Positions 6,853 through 13,222 of a DNA stretch of 22,022 nucleotides are shown here, piece after piece. The notes under the pieces are model-generated. The model worked only from the letters and a program-made list of their open reading frames with translations, ran no database searches and had not been told where the DNA came from. Source of the DNA: JADJWR01 sp964610575 (lineage in GTDB: Bacteria > Pseudomonadota > Gammaproteobacteria > Burkholderiales > Burkholderiaceae_F). The stretch is from assembly GCA_964610575.1 (NCBI GenBank), contig CAZSYX010000058.1:1-22022 (forward strand), given 5' to 3'. The stretch's first letter is position 1. Each line of letters starts with the position of its first letter. Made by a program: the position numbers and the translations under genes.

Positions 6853-7473
6853 ATGCCGGTGTTCCTGATCGCCAATCCGAAGGGTGGCGTTGGCAAGAGC
6901 ACGGTCGCCACCAACCTGGCCGGTTACTTTGCGCGTCGCGGCGAGCGCACGATGCTGGGCGATCTCGACCGACAGCAGTCGTCGCGTGCCTGGCTCGCGC
7001 TGCGGCCGCGGGCGCTGCCGACGATCGATGCCTGGCAAATCGGTGAAGACGACGTCGCGCGGCCGCCGCGCGGCGTCACGCACGCGGTGATCGACACACC
7101 GGCGGCGCTGCACGGGCATCTTCTGCGCCAGGCGCTGAAGGCAGCCGACCGGGTGATCGTGCCGCTGCAGCCGTCGCTGTTCGACATCTATGCCACGCAG
7201 GCCTTTCTCGCCAAGCTGGCCGACAAAGGCGTGCTGAAGAACGACGGCCGCGTCGGCGTGCTCGGCATGCGCGTCGACGCGCGCACGCGCTCGGCCGAGC
7301 AACTGCTGCGCTTTGTCGAGGGCCTCGGCCTGCCGGTGCTCGGCTTCCTGCGCGACACGCAGAACTACGTGCAGGTCGCCGCGCACGGCGCAACGCTGTG
7401 GGACGTGGCGCCGAGCCGGGTCGAGAAGGACCTCGAACAGTGGCAGCCGCTGATCGACTGGGTGAATCGCTGA
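6853..7473 (+). CDS. ParA family ATPase (orphan, MinD/ParA-like)
   Basis: A 206-residue P-loop ATPase of the ParA/MinD superfamily. It has the deviant Walker A KGGVGKST (residues 10-17) with the signature first lysine, the switch I region GDLDRQQS (36-43) and Walker B AVIDTPA (78-84). ParA-type proteins dimerise on ATP and position DNA, protein clusters or the division machinery. No parB or centromere-like repeat is nearby, so it is not a classical chromosome or plasmid partition pair; stand-alone members may position cytoplasmic protein complexes. The start at 6853 is supported by GGAGGAGGG 4-12 nt upstream. It converges on the DUF2721 gene with 27 nt between. Confidence 0.9.
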   Translation: MPVFLIANPKGGVGKSTVATNLAGYFARRGERTMLGDLDRQQSSRAWLALRPRALPTIDAWQIGEDDVARPPRGVTHAVIDTPAALHGHLLRQALKAADRVIVPLQPSLFDIYATQAFLAKLADKGVLKNDGRVGVLGMRVDARTRSAEQLLRFVEGLGLPVLGFLRDTQNYVQVAAHGATLWDVAPSRVEKDLEQWQPLIDWVNR

Positions 7474-7500
7474 TCGCCGCGGGGTGCGCGAGGTCGGCGC

Positions 7501-7956
7501 CTACTTGATGCCGATGCGCAGCGTCGCGGTGGCGACGTAGATCTCGCGCAGGAACAGGCTGAGGCCGACGATCAGCGAGACCAGCGACACGCCGAAGATC
7601 CACGCCACCAGCGTGGTGAGGCCGCGGTGCCAGTAGGCGCCGACGAACAGGCCGCCGATCGACACGCACACGAGCAGCGCGGCCAGGACCGTGAAGGTGA
7701 TCGCCTTGTTGATCAGCCGCGCCCGCAATGCCAGCGATCGCAGCTCACGGTGCTCGGCGGCGCACTCCTCGGTCGAACCGGCCAGCCGTTGTTCGAGCTG
7801 GCGAGCGCGGTCGACGATGCGGGCAATTCTATTGGTCATCGTGCCGAGTATCGAGCCGATCGCGGTGAGCAGGAACACCGGCGCGATCGCCAGCTGGATG
7901 AAATGGACGACCGAGTCGAGCTGGCCCGCGCCCTGCACCAAAGTCTCCGGCGTCAT
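7501..7956 (-). CDS. DUF2721 domain-containing membrane protein
   Basis: A 151-residue protein filled by a DUF2721 domain. Three hydrophobic segments are visible (about residues 18-38, 84-105 and 114-137). A charged, helical stretch TNRIARIVDRARQLEQRL lies between the first two; this TNR-R-RxR motif is characteristic of the family. Function is unknown. It overlaps the btuF stop by 4 nt (ATGA), so it is translated with btuF and is the last gene of the bamE-to-DUF2721 operon. The start at 7956 (MTPETL) is preferred over an upstream in-frame Met because of this overlap. Confidence 0.88.
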   Translation of the reverse strand: MTPETLVQGAGQLDSVVHFIQLAIAPVFLLTAIGSILGTMTNRIARIVDRARQLEQRLAGSTEECAAEHRELRSLALRARLINKAITFTVLAALLVCVSIGGLFVGAYWHRGLTTLVAWIFGVSLVSLIVGLSLFLREIYVATATLRIGIK

Positions 7957-8849
7957 GGGCGCGACTTCACCGGCCCGGCGGTCCGGCGGACCGCGTCGAT
8001 GCGCTCGCACAGCACCGCCAGCTCATCGGCCAGTCGAGGCGTGTGCCGGTTGATGCGGTCGGCATCGACCGTGACGAGGTGACCGCCGGCGACCGCCCGC
8101 TGTTTGCGGAAGCGCTTCCACATGTCAAGCGAACCGCGGTCAATGGCCCCCGGCTCGGCGGTGACGATCATCTGGGGGTCGGCGGCCAGCACCGCTTCGA
8201 CGGAGACCTGCGGCGCCATCGGCACCAGCTGCTCGAAGACGTTGCGCGCGCCGCAGGCGTGCAGCCCCTCGCTCAGCACGTGCCGGCCGCCGAGCGTCAT
8301 CAGCGGCTGCTGCCAGACCTGGTAGAAGACGCTGACCTCCGTGCGTGATGCGTAGCGGCCGCGCAGGTGCTCGACCGCAGCGCGGAACTTCGCTGCCGCA
8401 TCGGTCGCCCCGGGGGCGGCCGTGAGCTGGCCCAGTCGCAGCATGGACGTGGCGATGCCGTCGAGCGATGATGGCTCGTCGACAAACAAGGGCGCGCCAA
8501 GGCGGCGCAGGGCGGCTAGCGTGGCCGGCGGAAAGCCGCTTCCCCAGACGACGATCAGGTCGGGCTGCGCGGCGGCGACTCGCTCGAGATCGACGTTGTG
8601 CGCACGCGCCACCCGCGGCAGCTTCTGCGCTGCCTCCGGGTAGTCGGCGAAATCGGTGGTGGCGACGATGCGGCTGCCGGCGCCGATCGCGAACAACTGC
8701 TCGGTCAGGTGCGGCGCCAGGCTGACGATGCGCTGCGCCGGCTGCGCCAGCACGATCTCGGTGCCGGCGTCGTCGGTGGCACGCACTTCGGCCTGGACGA
8801 TACCGACCGCGAGTAGTGCCGACGCAGCGATCAGGCTAAGGCGTAGCAC
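7953..8849 (-). CDS. btuF: Periplasmic cobalamin-binding protein BtuF
   Basis: A helical-backbone substrate-binding protein (Peripla_BP_2 family, about 298 residues), the expected periplasmic partner of BtuCD. It has a Sec-type signal (MLRLSLIAASALLAVGIVQA), then RIVSLAPHLTEQLFAIGAGSRIVATTDFADYP, PDLIVVWGSG, FYQVWQQPLMTLGG and a C-terminal MWKRFRKQRAVAGG, all BtuF-like. The start is uncertain: the chosen GTG at 8849 gives a short n-region and overlaps exbD by 14 nt; an in-frame TTG at 8879 would add SPSRRRQRK before the hydrophobic core and overlap by 44 nt. Neither has a strong ribosome binding site. It sits in an exbB-exbD-btuF arrangement, away from btuBCD. Cobalamin specificity is inferred from similarity and the nearby btu operon. 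Confidence 0.88.
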   Translation of the reverse strand: MLRLSLIAASALLAVGIVQAEVRATDDAGTEIVLAQPAQRIVSLAPHLTEQLFAIGAGSRIVATTDFADYPEAAQKLPRVARAHNVDLERVAAAQPDLIVVWGSGFPPATLAALRRLGAPLFVDEPSSLDGIATSMLRLGQLTAAPGATDAAAKFRAAVEHLRGRYASRTEVSVFYQVWQQPLMTLGGRHVLSEGLHACGARNVFEQLVPMAPQVSVEAVLAADPQMIVTAEPGAIDRGSLDMWKRFRKQRAVAGGHLVTVDADRINRHTPRLADELAVLCERIDAVRRTAGPVKSRP

Positions 8850-9276
8850 CTTTCGCTGCCGGCGGCGGCTCGGTGACAAAGCCGATCTGCTTCATTCCCG
8901 CCTTCTGTGCAGCCGCCAGGACTGCGGCCACGTGCTCGTAGCGCACGGCTTTGTCGGCGCCGAGGTGCAGTTCGGGTTGCGGCGACTCGCGGGCGGCAGT
9001 GGCCAGGCGCGCGGCCAACTCGTCGCTCGCCACCGGGTCGGCGTTCCAGCGCAGGCCGCCGCCCGCGTCGATCGTCAGCTGGATCGTCTGCGGCTGCACC
9101 GCCGCCGGCGGCGCATCGAGCTGCGGCAGATCCAGCTTGAGCGCCCGCGCCAGCAGCGGTGCGGTGATGATGAAGATGACCAGCAGCACCAGCATCACGT
9201 CCACCAGCGGCGTCACGTTGATCTCCGCCATCGGCTGGGCGGGGGCGTGGCCGCGCTCGAAGCCGCCGAAAGCCAT
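8836..9276 (-). CDS. exbD: Biopolymer transport protein ExbD/TolR
   Basis: A 146-residue ExbD/TolR family protein. It has a short cytoplasmic N-terminus, one membrane helix (about residues 22-45) containing the essential protonatable aspartate D26 in NVTPLVDVMLVLLVIFI, and a periplasmic domain ending GMKQIGFVTEPPP. With ExbB it forms the proton-driven motor that energises TonB or TolA. The start at 9276 follows exbB by 4 nt. Its neighbour btuF and the nearby btuB suggest service for TonB-dependent B12 (and probably iron) uptake. No tonB or tolA lies in the window, so ExbD rather than TolR is favoured by context only. Confidence 0.92.
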   Translation of the reverse strand: MAFGGFERGHAPAQPMAEINVTPLVDVMLVLLVIFIITAPLLARALKLDLPQLDAPPAAVQPQTIQLTIDAGGGLRWNADPVASDELAARLATAARESPQPELHLGADKAVRYEHVAAVLAAAQKAGMKQIGFVTEPPPAAKGATP

Positions 9277-9280
9277 CTGC

Positions 9281-9958
9281 TCAGCTCTCGTCGCCCGGCC
9301 GCGCGCCGAGCGTCAGGTAGGCATGCAGGTCGTGCGCGAAGCCGTCGAGCTCGGCAAGCAGCTTGCGGTTCACCCGCGTGAACGCGTTGTAGCCGAGCAC
9401 GGCCGGCACGGCGACGACGAGGCCGAAGGCGGTCATCAGCAGCGCCTCGCCGACCGGGCCGGCCACCTTGTCGATGGCGATGGTGCCGCTGGCGGCAATG
9501 CCGATCAGCGCGTGATAGATGCCCCAGACGGTGCCGAACAGGCCAACGAACGGTGCGGTGGCACCGACCGAGGCGAGCAGCGTCTGACCCGATTCGAGCT
9601 TTGCTGCCGCTTCATTGATCCGCTGGCGCAGCGAGCGCGTGATCAGCTCCGAGCGGTCGATGCGCGCCGCCATGCTCGACTCATCGAGCCGCCGCGCGGC
9701 CGCCTGCTGCGCCGAGGCGGCCAGCGGCACGAAGATCGACTCGGTGTCGGCTGGACGAAAGGCGGCAATGGCCTCGTCCATCGATCGGGCGGCCCAGAAC
9801 TGGTCGAGGGCGCGCGAGGCGCGGCGCATGCGCAGCCATGCCCACAGCTTCAACAGGATGAGGAACCAGCTGGCCACCGACATGGCAAGCAGCACCCACG
9901 CGGTGGCACGGATCACGCCGTCGGCCTGTGCCCAGTAGTGGGCGATGCTGCTGTCCAT
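9281..9958 (-). CDS. exbB: MotA/TolQ/ExbB proton channel protein ExbB
   Basis: A 225-residue inner-membrane protein with three hydrophobic segments: residues ~18-40; ~128-150 (LASVGATAPFVGLFGTVWGIYHAL, the highly conserved family block); and ~170-192 (GPVGEALLMTAFGLVVAVPAVLGYN). It assembles as a pentamer around ExbD and conducts protons to drive TonB-dependent transport. The start at 9958 lies 4 nt from the dapB stop, in a run of closely packed genes. Confidence 0.93.
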   Translation of the reverse strand: MDSSIAHYWAQADGVIRATAWVLLAMSVASWFLILLKLWAWLRMRRASRALDQFWAARSMDEAIAAFRPADTESIFVPLAASAQQAAARRLDESSMAARIDRSELITRSLRQRINEAAAKLESGQTLLASVGATAPFVGLFGTVWGIYHALIGIAASGTIAIDKVAGPVGEALLMTAFGLVVAVPAVLGYNAFTRVNRKLLAELDGFAHDLHAYLTLGARPGDES

Positions 9959-9962
9959 GGAG

Positions 9963-10763
9963 CTACTTCAGTCCGAGCACGTCGTGCATGTCAAACAGCC
10001 CGCGCGGCTGGCCGGCGACGAAGCGCGCCGCGCGCAGGCTGCCGAGCGCATATGGCATGCGGCTGCCGGCGCGGTGGGTGATCTCGATCCGCTCGCCGGT
10101 GCCGGCGAACATCACCGTGTGATCGCCGACGATGTCGCCGCCGCGCACCGCGGCGAAGCCGATCGTGCCCGGCTTGCGCTCTCCGGTGACGCCCTCGCGC
10201 GCGTACACGGCGAGTTCCTTCAGCGATTTGCCCTGCGCCGCGGCGACCACCTCGCCCATCTTCAGTGCGGTGCCCGACGGCGCGTCGACCTTGTGTTTGT
10301 GGTGCGCCTCGATGATCTCGATGTCGTAGCCCGAGGCGAGGATCGCCGCCGCCACTTCCAGCAGCCTGAAGGTCGCGTTGACGCCGACGCTCATGTTGGG
10401 CGCGAAAACAATGCCGATCGATTCGGAAGCGGCGCGGATCGCCGCCTTGCCGGCATCGTCGAAACCGGTGGTGCCGATCACCATCTTCACGCCGCGTTTG
10501 TGGCAGGCGGCGAGGTGTGCAGCCGTGCCCTCGGGTCGGGTGAAGTCGATCAGCACCTCGGCGCTGGCGAGTCGATCGAGATCGGCGCCGATCGCCACGC
10601 CCGTGCGACGGCCGAGGAAATCGCCGCAGTCGCGGCCGAGTTCCGGACTGTCGGCGCGGTCGAGCGCAACGGCAATCTCCATGACCGGGTCGGCAAACGC
10701 CGCTTCGATCAGCATGCGGCCCATGCGGCCGCTGGCGCCGGCGATGGCGAGCTTGATTCCCAT
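9963..10763 (-). CDS. dapB: 4-hydroxy-tetrahydrodipicolinate reductase DapB
   Basis: A 266-residue cytoplasmic enzyme that reduces 4-hydroxy-tetrahydrodipicolinate with NAD(P)H in the diaminopimelate/lysine pathway. The dinucleotide-binding motif GASGRMG is at 9-15. VIGTTGFDDAG is at 95-105. The catalytic block IEAHHKHKVDAPSGTA (151-166) contains the acid/base histidine H154 and K158. Length matches the family (~270). It lies 7 nt after bamE and 4 nt before exbB. The bamE-dapB neighbourhood next to fur is common in betaproteobacteria. Confidence 0.96.
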   Translation of the reverse strand: MGIKLAIAGASGRMGRMLIEAAFADPVMEIAVALDRADSPELGRDCGDFLGRRTGVAIGADLDRLASAEVLIDFTRPEGTAAHLAACHKRGVKMVIGTTGFDDAGKAAIRAASESIGIVFAPNMSVGVNATFRLLEVAAAILASGYDIEIIEAHHKHKVDAPSGTALKMGEVVAAAQGKSLKELAVYAREGVTGERKPGTIGFAAVRGGDIVGDHTVMFAGTGERIEITHRAGSRMPYALGSLRAARFVAGQPRGLFDMHDVLGLK

Positions 10764-10770
10764 GGTCTTC

Positions 10771-11280
10771 TCAGAAACCTACCGGTGGGATCGTCGGGGC
10801 GATGACCTCGACCTCGGTCTTCGGATCGACGTCGCGTGTCCTCAGCGCCTCGGCTGGCCCGGGTGGCGGCTTGGGCAGCGCCTTCGGACTGCGGCCGAGG
10901 ATCAGGTTGTCAGCGAGCGCTTCGGACGGCATCTCGTCGGAGTCGAAGCGCTCGACGCGGCCGTCCCTGAAGAAGACGGTCAGCCGGCGCGACTGCACTT
11001 CCGAGCCCTTGCCGCGCTTCAGGAGGTACACGTAGTCCCAGCGGTCCTGGTGAAACACGCTGACCAGCGCCGGCGTGCCCATCAGGAACCGCACCTGGTC
11101 GCGCGTCATGCCGGTGGCGAGCTGCTCGACCATTTCCCTCGTCACCACGTTGCCCTGCTGCACGTCGGGACGGTAGGGCTGCAGGATCGGCGGCGTCCAC
11201 CGGCGCACGGACTCGCAGGCGACCAGCAGCGGCAGCAGGGCTGCGGCGAAGGCAAGTCGAAACGGCAGGCGCAAAGACAT
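10771..11280 (-). CDS. bamE: Outer-membrane protein assembly factor BamE (SmpA/OmlA)
   Basis: A 169-residue lipoprotein, part of the BAM complex that folds beta-barrel proteins into the outer membrane. It has a lipoprotein signal with lipobox LVAC (Cys22). The conserved QGNVVTREMVEQLATGMTRDQVRFLMGTP block precedes DRWDYVYLLKRG and the TVFFRDGRVERF strand. The C-terminal ~40 residues are a proline-rich tail (KALPKPPPGPAE) longer than in E. coli. The ATG at 11280 is chosen; a GTG one codon upstream is also in frame. First gene of the six-gene minus-strand operon, divergent from fur. Confidence 0.93.
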   Translation of the reverse strand: MSLRLPFRLAFAAALLPLLVACESVRRWTPPILQPYRPDVQQGNVVTREMVEQLATGMTRDQVRFLMGTPALVSVFHQDRWDYVYLLKRGKGSEVQSRRLTVFFRDGRVERFDSDEMPSEALADNLILGRSPKALPKPPPGPAEALRTRDVDPKTEVEVIAPTIPPVGF

Positions 11281-11375
11281 CACGGCGAAGCGGGCGGCAG
11301 AAGGATCGGAGGGGGTCGGACGCTATGATACCGATGCGCTCCTGACGTGCTGTGCTTCTGCAACCCGACTCTGCA
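11281..11375. promoter_or_regulatory. bamE-fur divergent promoter region
   Basis: This 95-nt gap must hold promoters for both fur and the bamE operon. TATGAT at 11324-11329 is a good -10 match for fur and would give a ~40-nt leader; no -35 match stands 16-18 nt upstream. The overlapping minus-strand reading GGTATCATA offers TATCAT as a -10 for bamE. I did not find a Fur box. Confidence 0.35.
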
Positions 11376-11831
11376 ATGCCGACCCGCCAGCAAAGCTCCT
11401 CGACCGAACTGAAGGCCAGTGGCCTGAAGGCGACCCTGCCGCGGATGAAGATCCTCGAGATCTTCCAGCGTTCCTCGCACGAGGGGGTGCGGCACCTGAG
11501 CGCCGAAGACGTCTACAAGGCGCTGCTCGCGGTGCAACTCGACGTCGGGCTGGCTACGGTCTACCGCGTGCTGACGCAGTTCGAACAGGCCGGCCTGCTG
11601 ACGCGCAGCAACTTCGAGGCCGGGCGCGCGGTGTTCGAGCTGAACGAAGGCGCGCACCACGACCACCTCGTCTGCCTGACCTGCGGCCGCGTCGAGGAGT
11701 TCGTCGACGTCGAGATCGAGCAGCGGCAGAAGCGCATTGCGGCCGACAAGGGGTTTGCGCTGCGCGACCACGCGCTGGCGCTGTACGGCGAGTGCATCAA
11801 GGAAGACTGCCCGCATCGGCCGAAGGGCTGA
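11376..11831 (+). CDS. fur: Ferric uptake regulator Fur
   Basis: A 151-residue metal-dependent repressor that binds Fe(II) and controls iron uptake genes. The N-terminal winged helix includes GLKATLPRMKILEIFQ (16-31), HLSAEDVYKAL and DVGLATVYRVLTQFEQAGLL (56-75, recognition helix). The dimerisation domain has the HHDH metal motif (94-97) and two CxxC-like structural zinc sites (C100/C103 and C140/C145). The ATG at 11376 matches the usual Fur N-terminus; a GTG at 11352 is in frame but would add eight residues not typical of the family. No strong ribosome binding site is seen. Confidence 0.95.
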   Translation: MPTRQQSSSTELKASGLKATLPRMKILEIFQRSSHEGVRHLSAEDVYKALLAVQLDVGLATVYRVLTQFEQAGLLTRSNFEAGRAVFELNEGAHHDHLVCLTCGRVEEFVDVEIEQRQKRIAADKGFALRDHALALYGECIKEDCPHRPKG

Positions 11832-11865
11832 GGCCGGCGGCCCGGCACGCGGCTTTCCGGTCTCG

Positions 11866-13032
11866 ATGACACCGCCGGATGCGAGCAGGAAATCTCTGCC
11901 GGCTGCGCAGCGGCCGGACGTTGCGGCCCGCCGCCGGGAGATCGTCTCCGACATCCGGCACGACCTGAAGAACGCACACTTCGCGGCCGCCTCCGGCCTG
12001 CGCCAGCTCGACGAGCTTGTGCAAGACCAGCGGCTGAAGGCCGTGCTCGCCGGCCTCGAGGCGGCGATCGGCGAGGTCAGGTTGCACTCGGAGCGGAGCC
12101 TCGAACTGCTGGCGCTGGGCATCGACGACATCGAGCCTTCTCCGGAACCAATGGCGCTCGAGCCGGTGCTGCGCGAAGTCGAGATGGCCAGGCGGGCTGC
12201 CGCCGAACAGGCGGGTATCAAGCTGCGCACCTTGCCGAGCGGCGCGGTGGCAGCGATCGATCGGCATCTTCTGACGCGTTGTGTCGGCAATCTGGTGACC
12301 AACGCGATTGAGCATAGCGGCGCTACTAAGGTATCGATCGGCGTGCGTCGACGCGGCGCCGGATGCGGCATCGAGGTGCGCGACAACGGCCGCGGCGTCG
12401 ACCCCGAAGCAGTGCGCGGACTCGATGGGCGGCGCTGGGCCGAGGGCACCGGCCGCGGCCTCGGCCTGTGGATCGCATCGAGGTTCGCCGCGCTCCTCGG
12501 CGGCGAACTCGAGGTCCGCGCACAGGCGGGTCGAGGCAGTTGCTTCAGGGTCATGCTGCCCGGCCCGGTGTCTTGGGCGCCAGGCTCGCCGCAAGGCGCG
12601 CGTCCGAATTGCGTCCGACTCGACGGCAGGATCGTTGTCCTGCTCGAAGACGACGCCAGTCAGCTGCAGGCGACACGCTTGACCTTCGAGCGGCGTGGCG
12701 CGACGGTCATCGCGTCCCGCAACCAGATCGAACTCTGGAACGAGATCGAGCAATTGTCGCGGCCGCCTGACTTGTGTGTCCTGGATTTCGTTCTCGGGCG
12801 GACCGGACTTTCGGGAACGGATGGCGCACGGGTCATGAGCGCCAGCGCAATCTCGTGGCTGAAGAAGCGGTTCGGGGCGTGGACAAAGGTCGTCATTCTC
12901 ACGGCCAACCGCGCCCACCCGCAACTTGCGGGAATCGGTGAAACACCGATCTTCGAGAAGCCGCTGAATGACCGAACGATCGATGCGATCGTCGCTCTCT
13001 TGCAGGCGACGCCCGAAGGCAGGAAGAGCTGA
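11866..13032 (+). CDS. Soluble hybrid histidine kinase (DHp-HATPase-receiver)
   Basis: A 388-residue protein with no membrane segment and no recognisable input domain. Histidine 32 lies in an H-box IRHDLKNAHF near the N-terminus, followed by a DHp-like helical hairpin (about 25-90). The ATPase domain has an N-box GNLVTNAIEHS (141-151), G1 DNGRGVD (173-179) and G2 GTGRGLGLW (194-202). A C-terminal receiver domain (about 255-380) keeps all key residues: E261-D262-D263, phospho-acceptor D307, T347 and K365. It is thus a full hybrid kinase that should autophosphorylate and pass phosphate to its own receiver; the signal and final target are unknown. It starts 34 nt after fur with no clear Shine-Dalgarno. 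The HD-GYP gene follows on the same strand and is the likely partner. Confidence 0.85.
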   Translation: MTPPDASRKSLPAAQRPDVAARRREIVSDIRHDLKNAHFAAASGLRQLDELVQDQRLKAVLAGLEAAIGEVRLHSERSLELLALGIDDIEPSPEPMALEPVLREVEMARRAAAEQAGIKLRTLPSGAVAAIDRHLLTRCVGNLVTNAIEHSGATKVSIGVRRRGAGCGIEVRDNGRGVDPEAVRGLDGRRWAEGTGRGLGLWIASRFAALLGGELEVRAQAGRGSCFRVMLPGPVSWAPGSPQGARPNCVRLDGRIVVLLEDDASQLQATRLTFERRGATVIASRNQIELWNEIEQLSRPPDLCVLDFVLGRTGLSGTDGARVMSASAISWLKKRFGAWTKVVILTANRAHPQLAGIGETPIFEKPLNDRTIDAIVALLQATPEGRKS

Positions 13033-13222
13033 AGTCAGCCGGTACGCCGTCCAGATGCCCAATTCGAAGTCACGCGAGCAAGTGCGGCATCGACCCGGCG
13101 GCGTGCGTCCGGTCAGCCCCGAGGCGGATGTGGACACCCTCATGCGCCGAGTGGCGCCGCGGCGTGCCGTGCAAGAGGCGTGCCCCTATGATCGCCAACG
13201 GATTTCCTCTGAAGATCGATCC
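13033..13222 (+). other. Gap between hybrid kinase and HD-GYP gene
   Basis: These 190 nt are open in the frame of the downstream gene, so an earlier start (ATG at 13055 or 13142) is possible. The translated stretch is arginine- and proline-rich and looks non-conserved. TATGAT at 13187-13192 could be a -10 element for a separate promoter, but no -35 sits at proper spacing. No terminator is visible, so read-through from the kinase gene is likely. Confidence 0.35.

Noticed and set aside
11797..13143. 448-codon open frame antisense to the hybrid kinase
   Set aside because: No family resemblance, and the plus-strand frame has complete kinase and receiver motifs.
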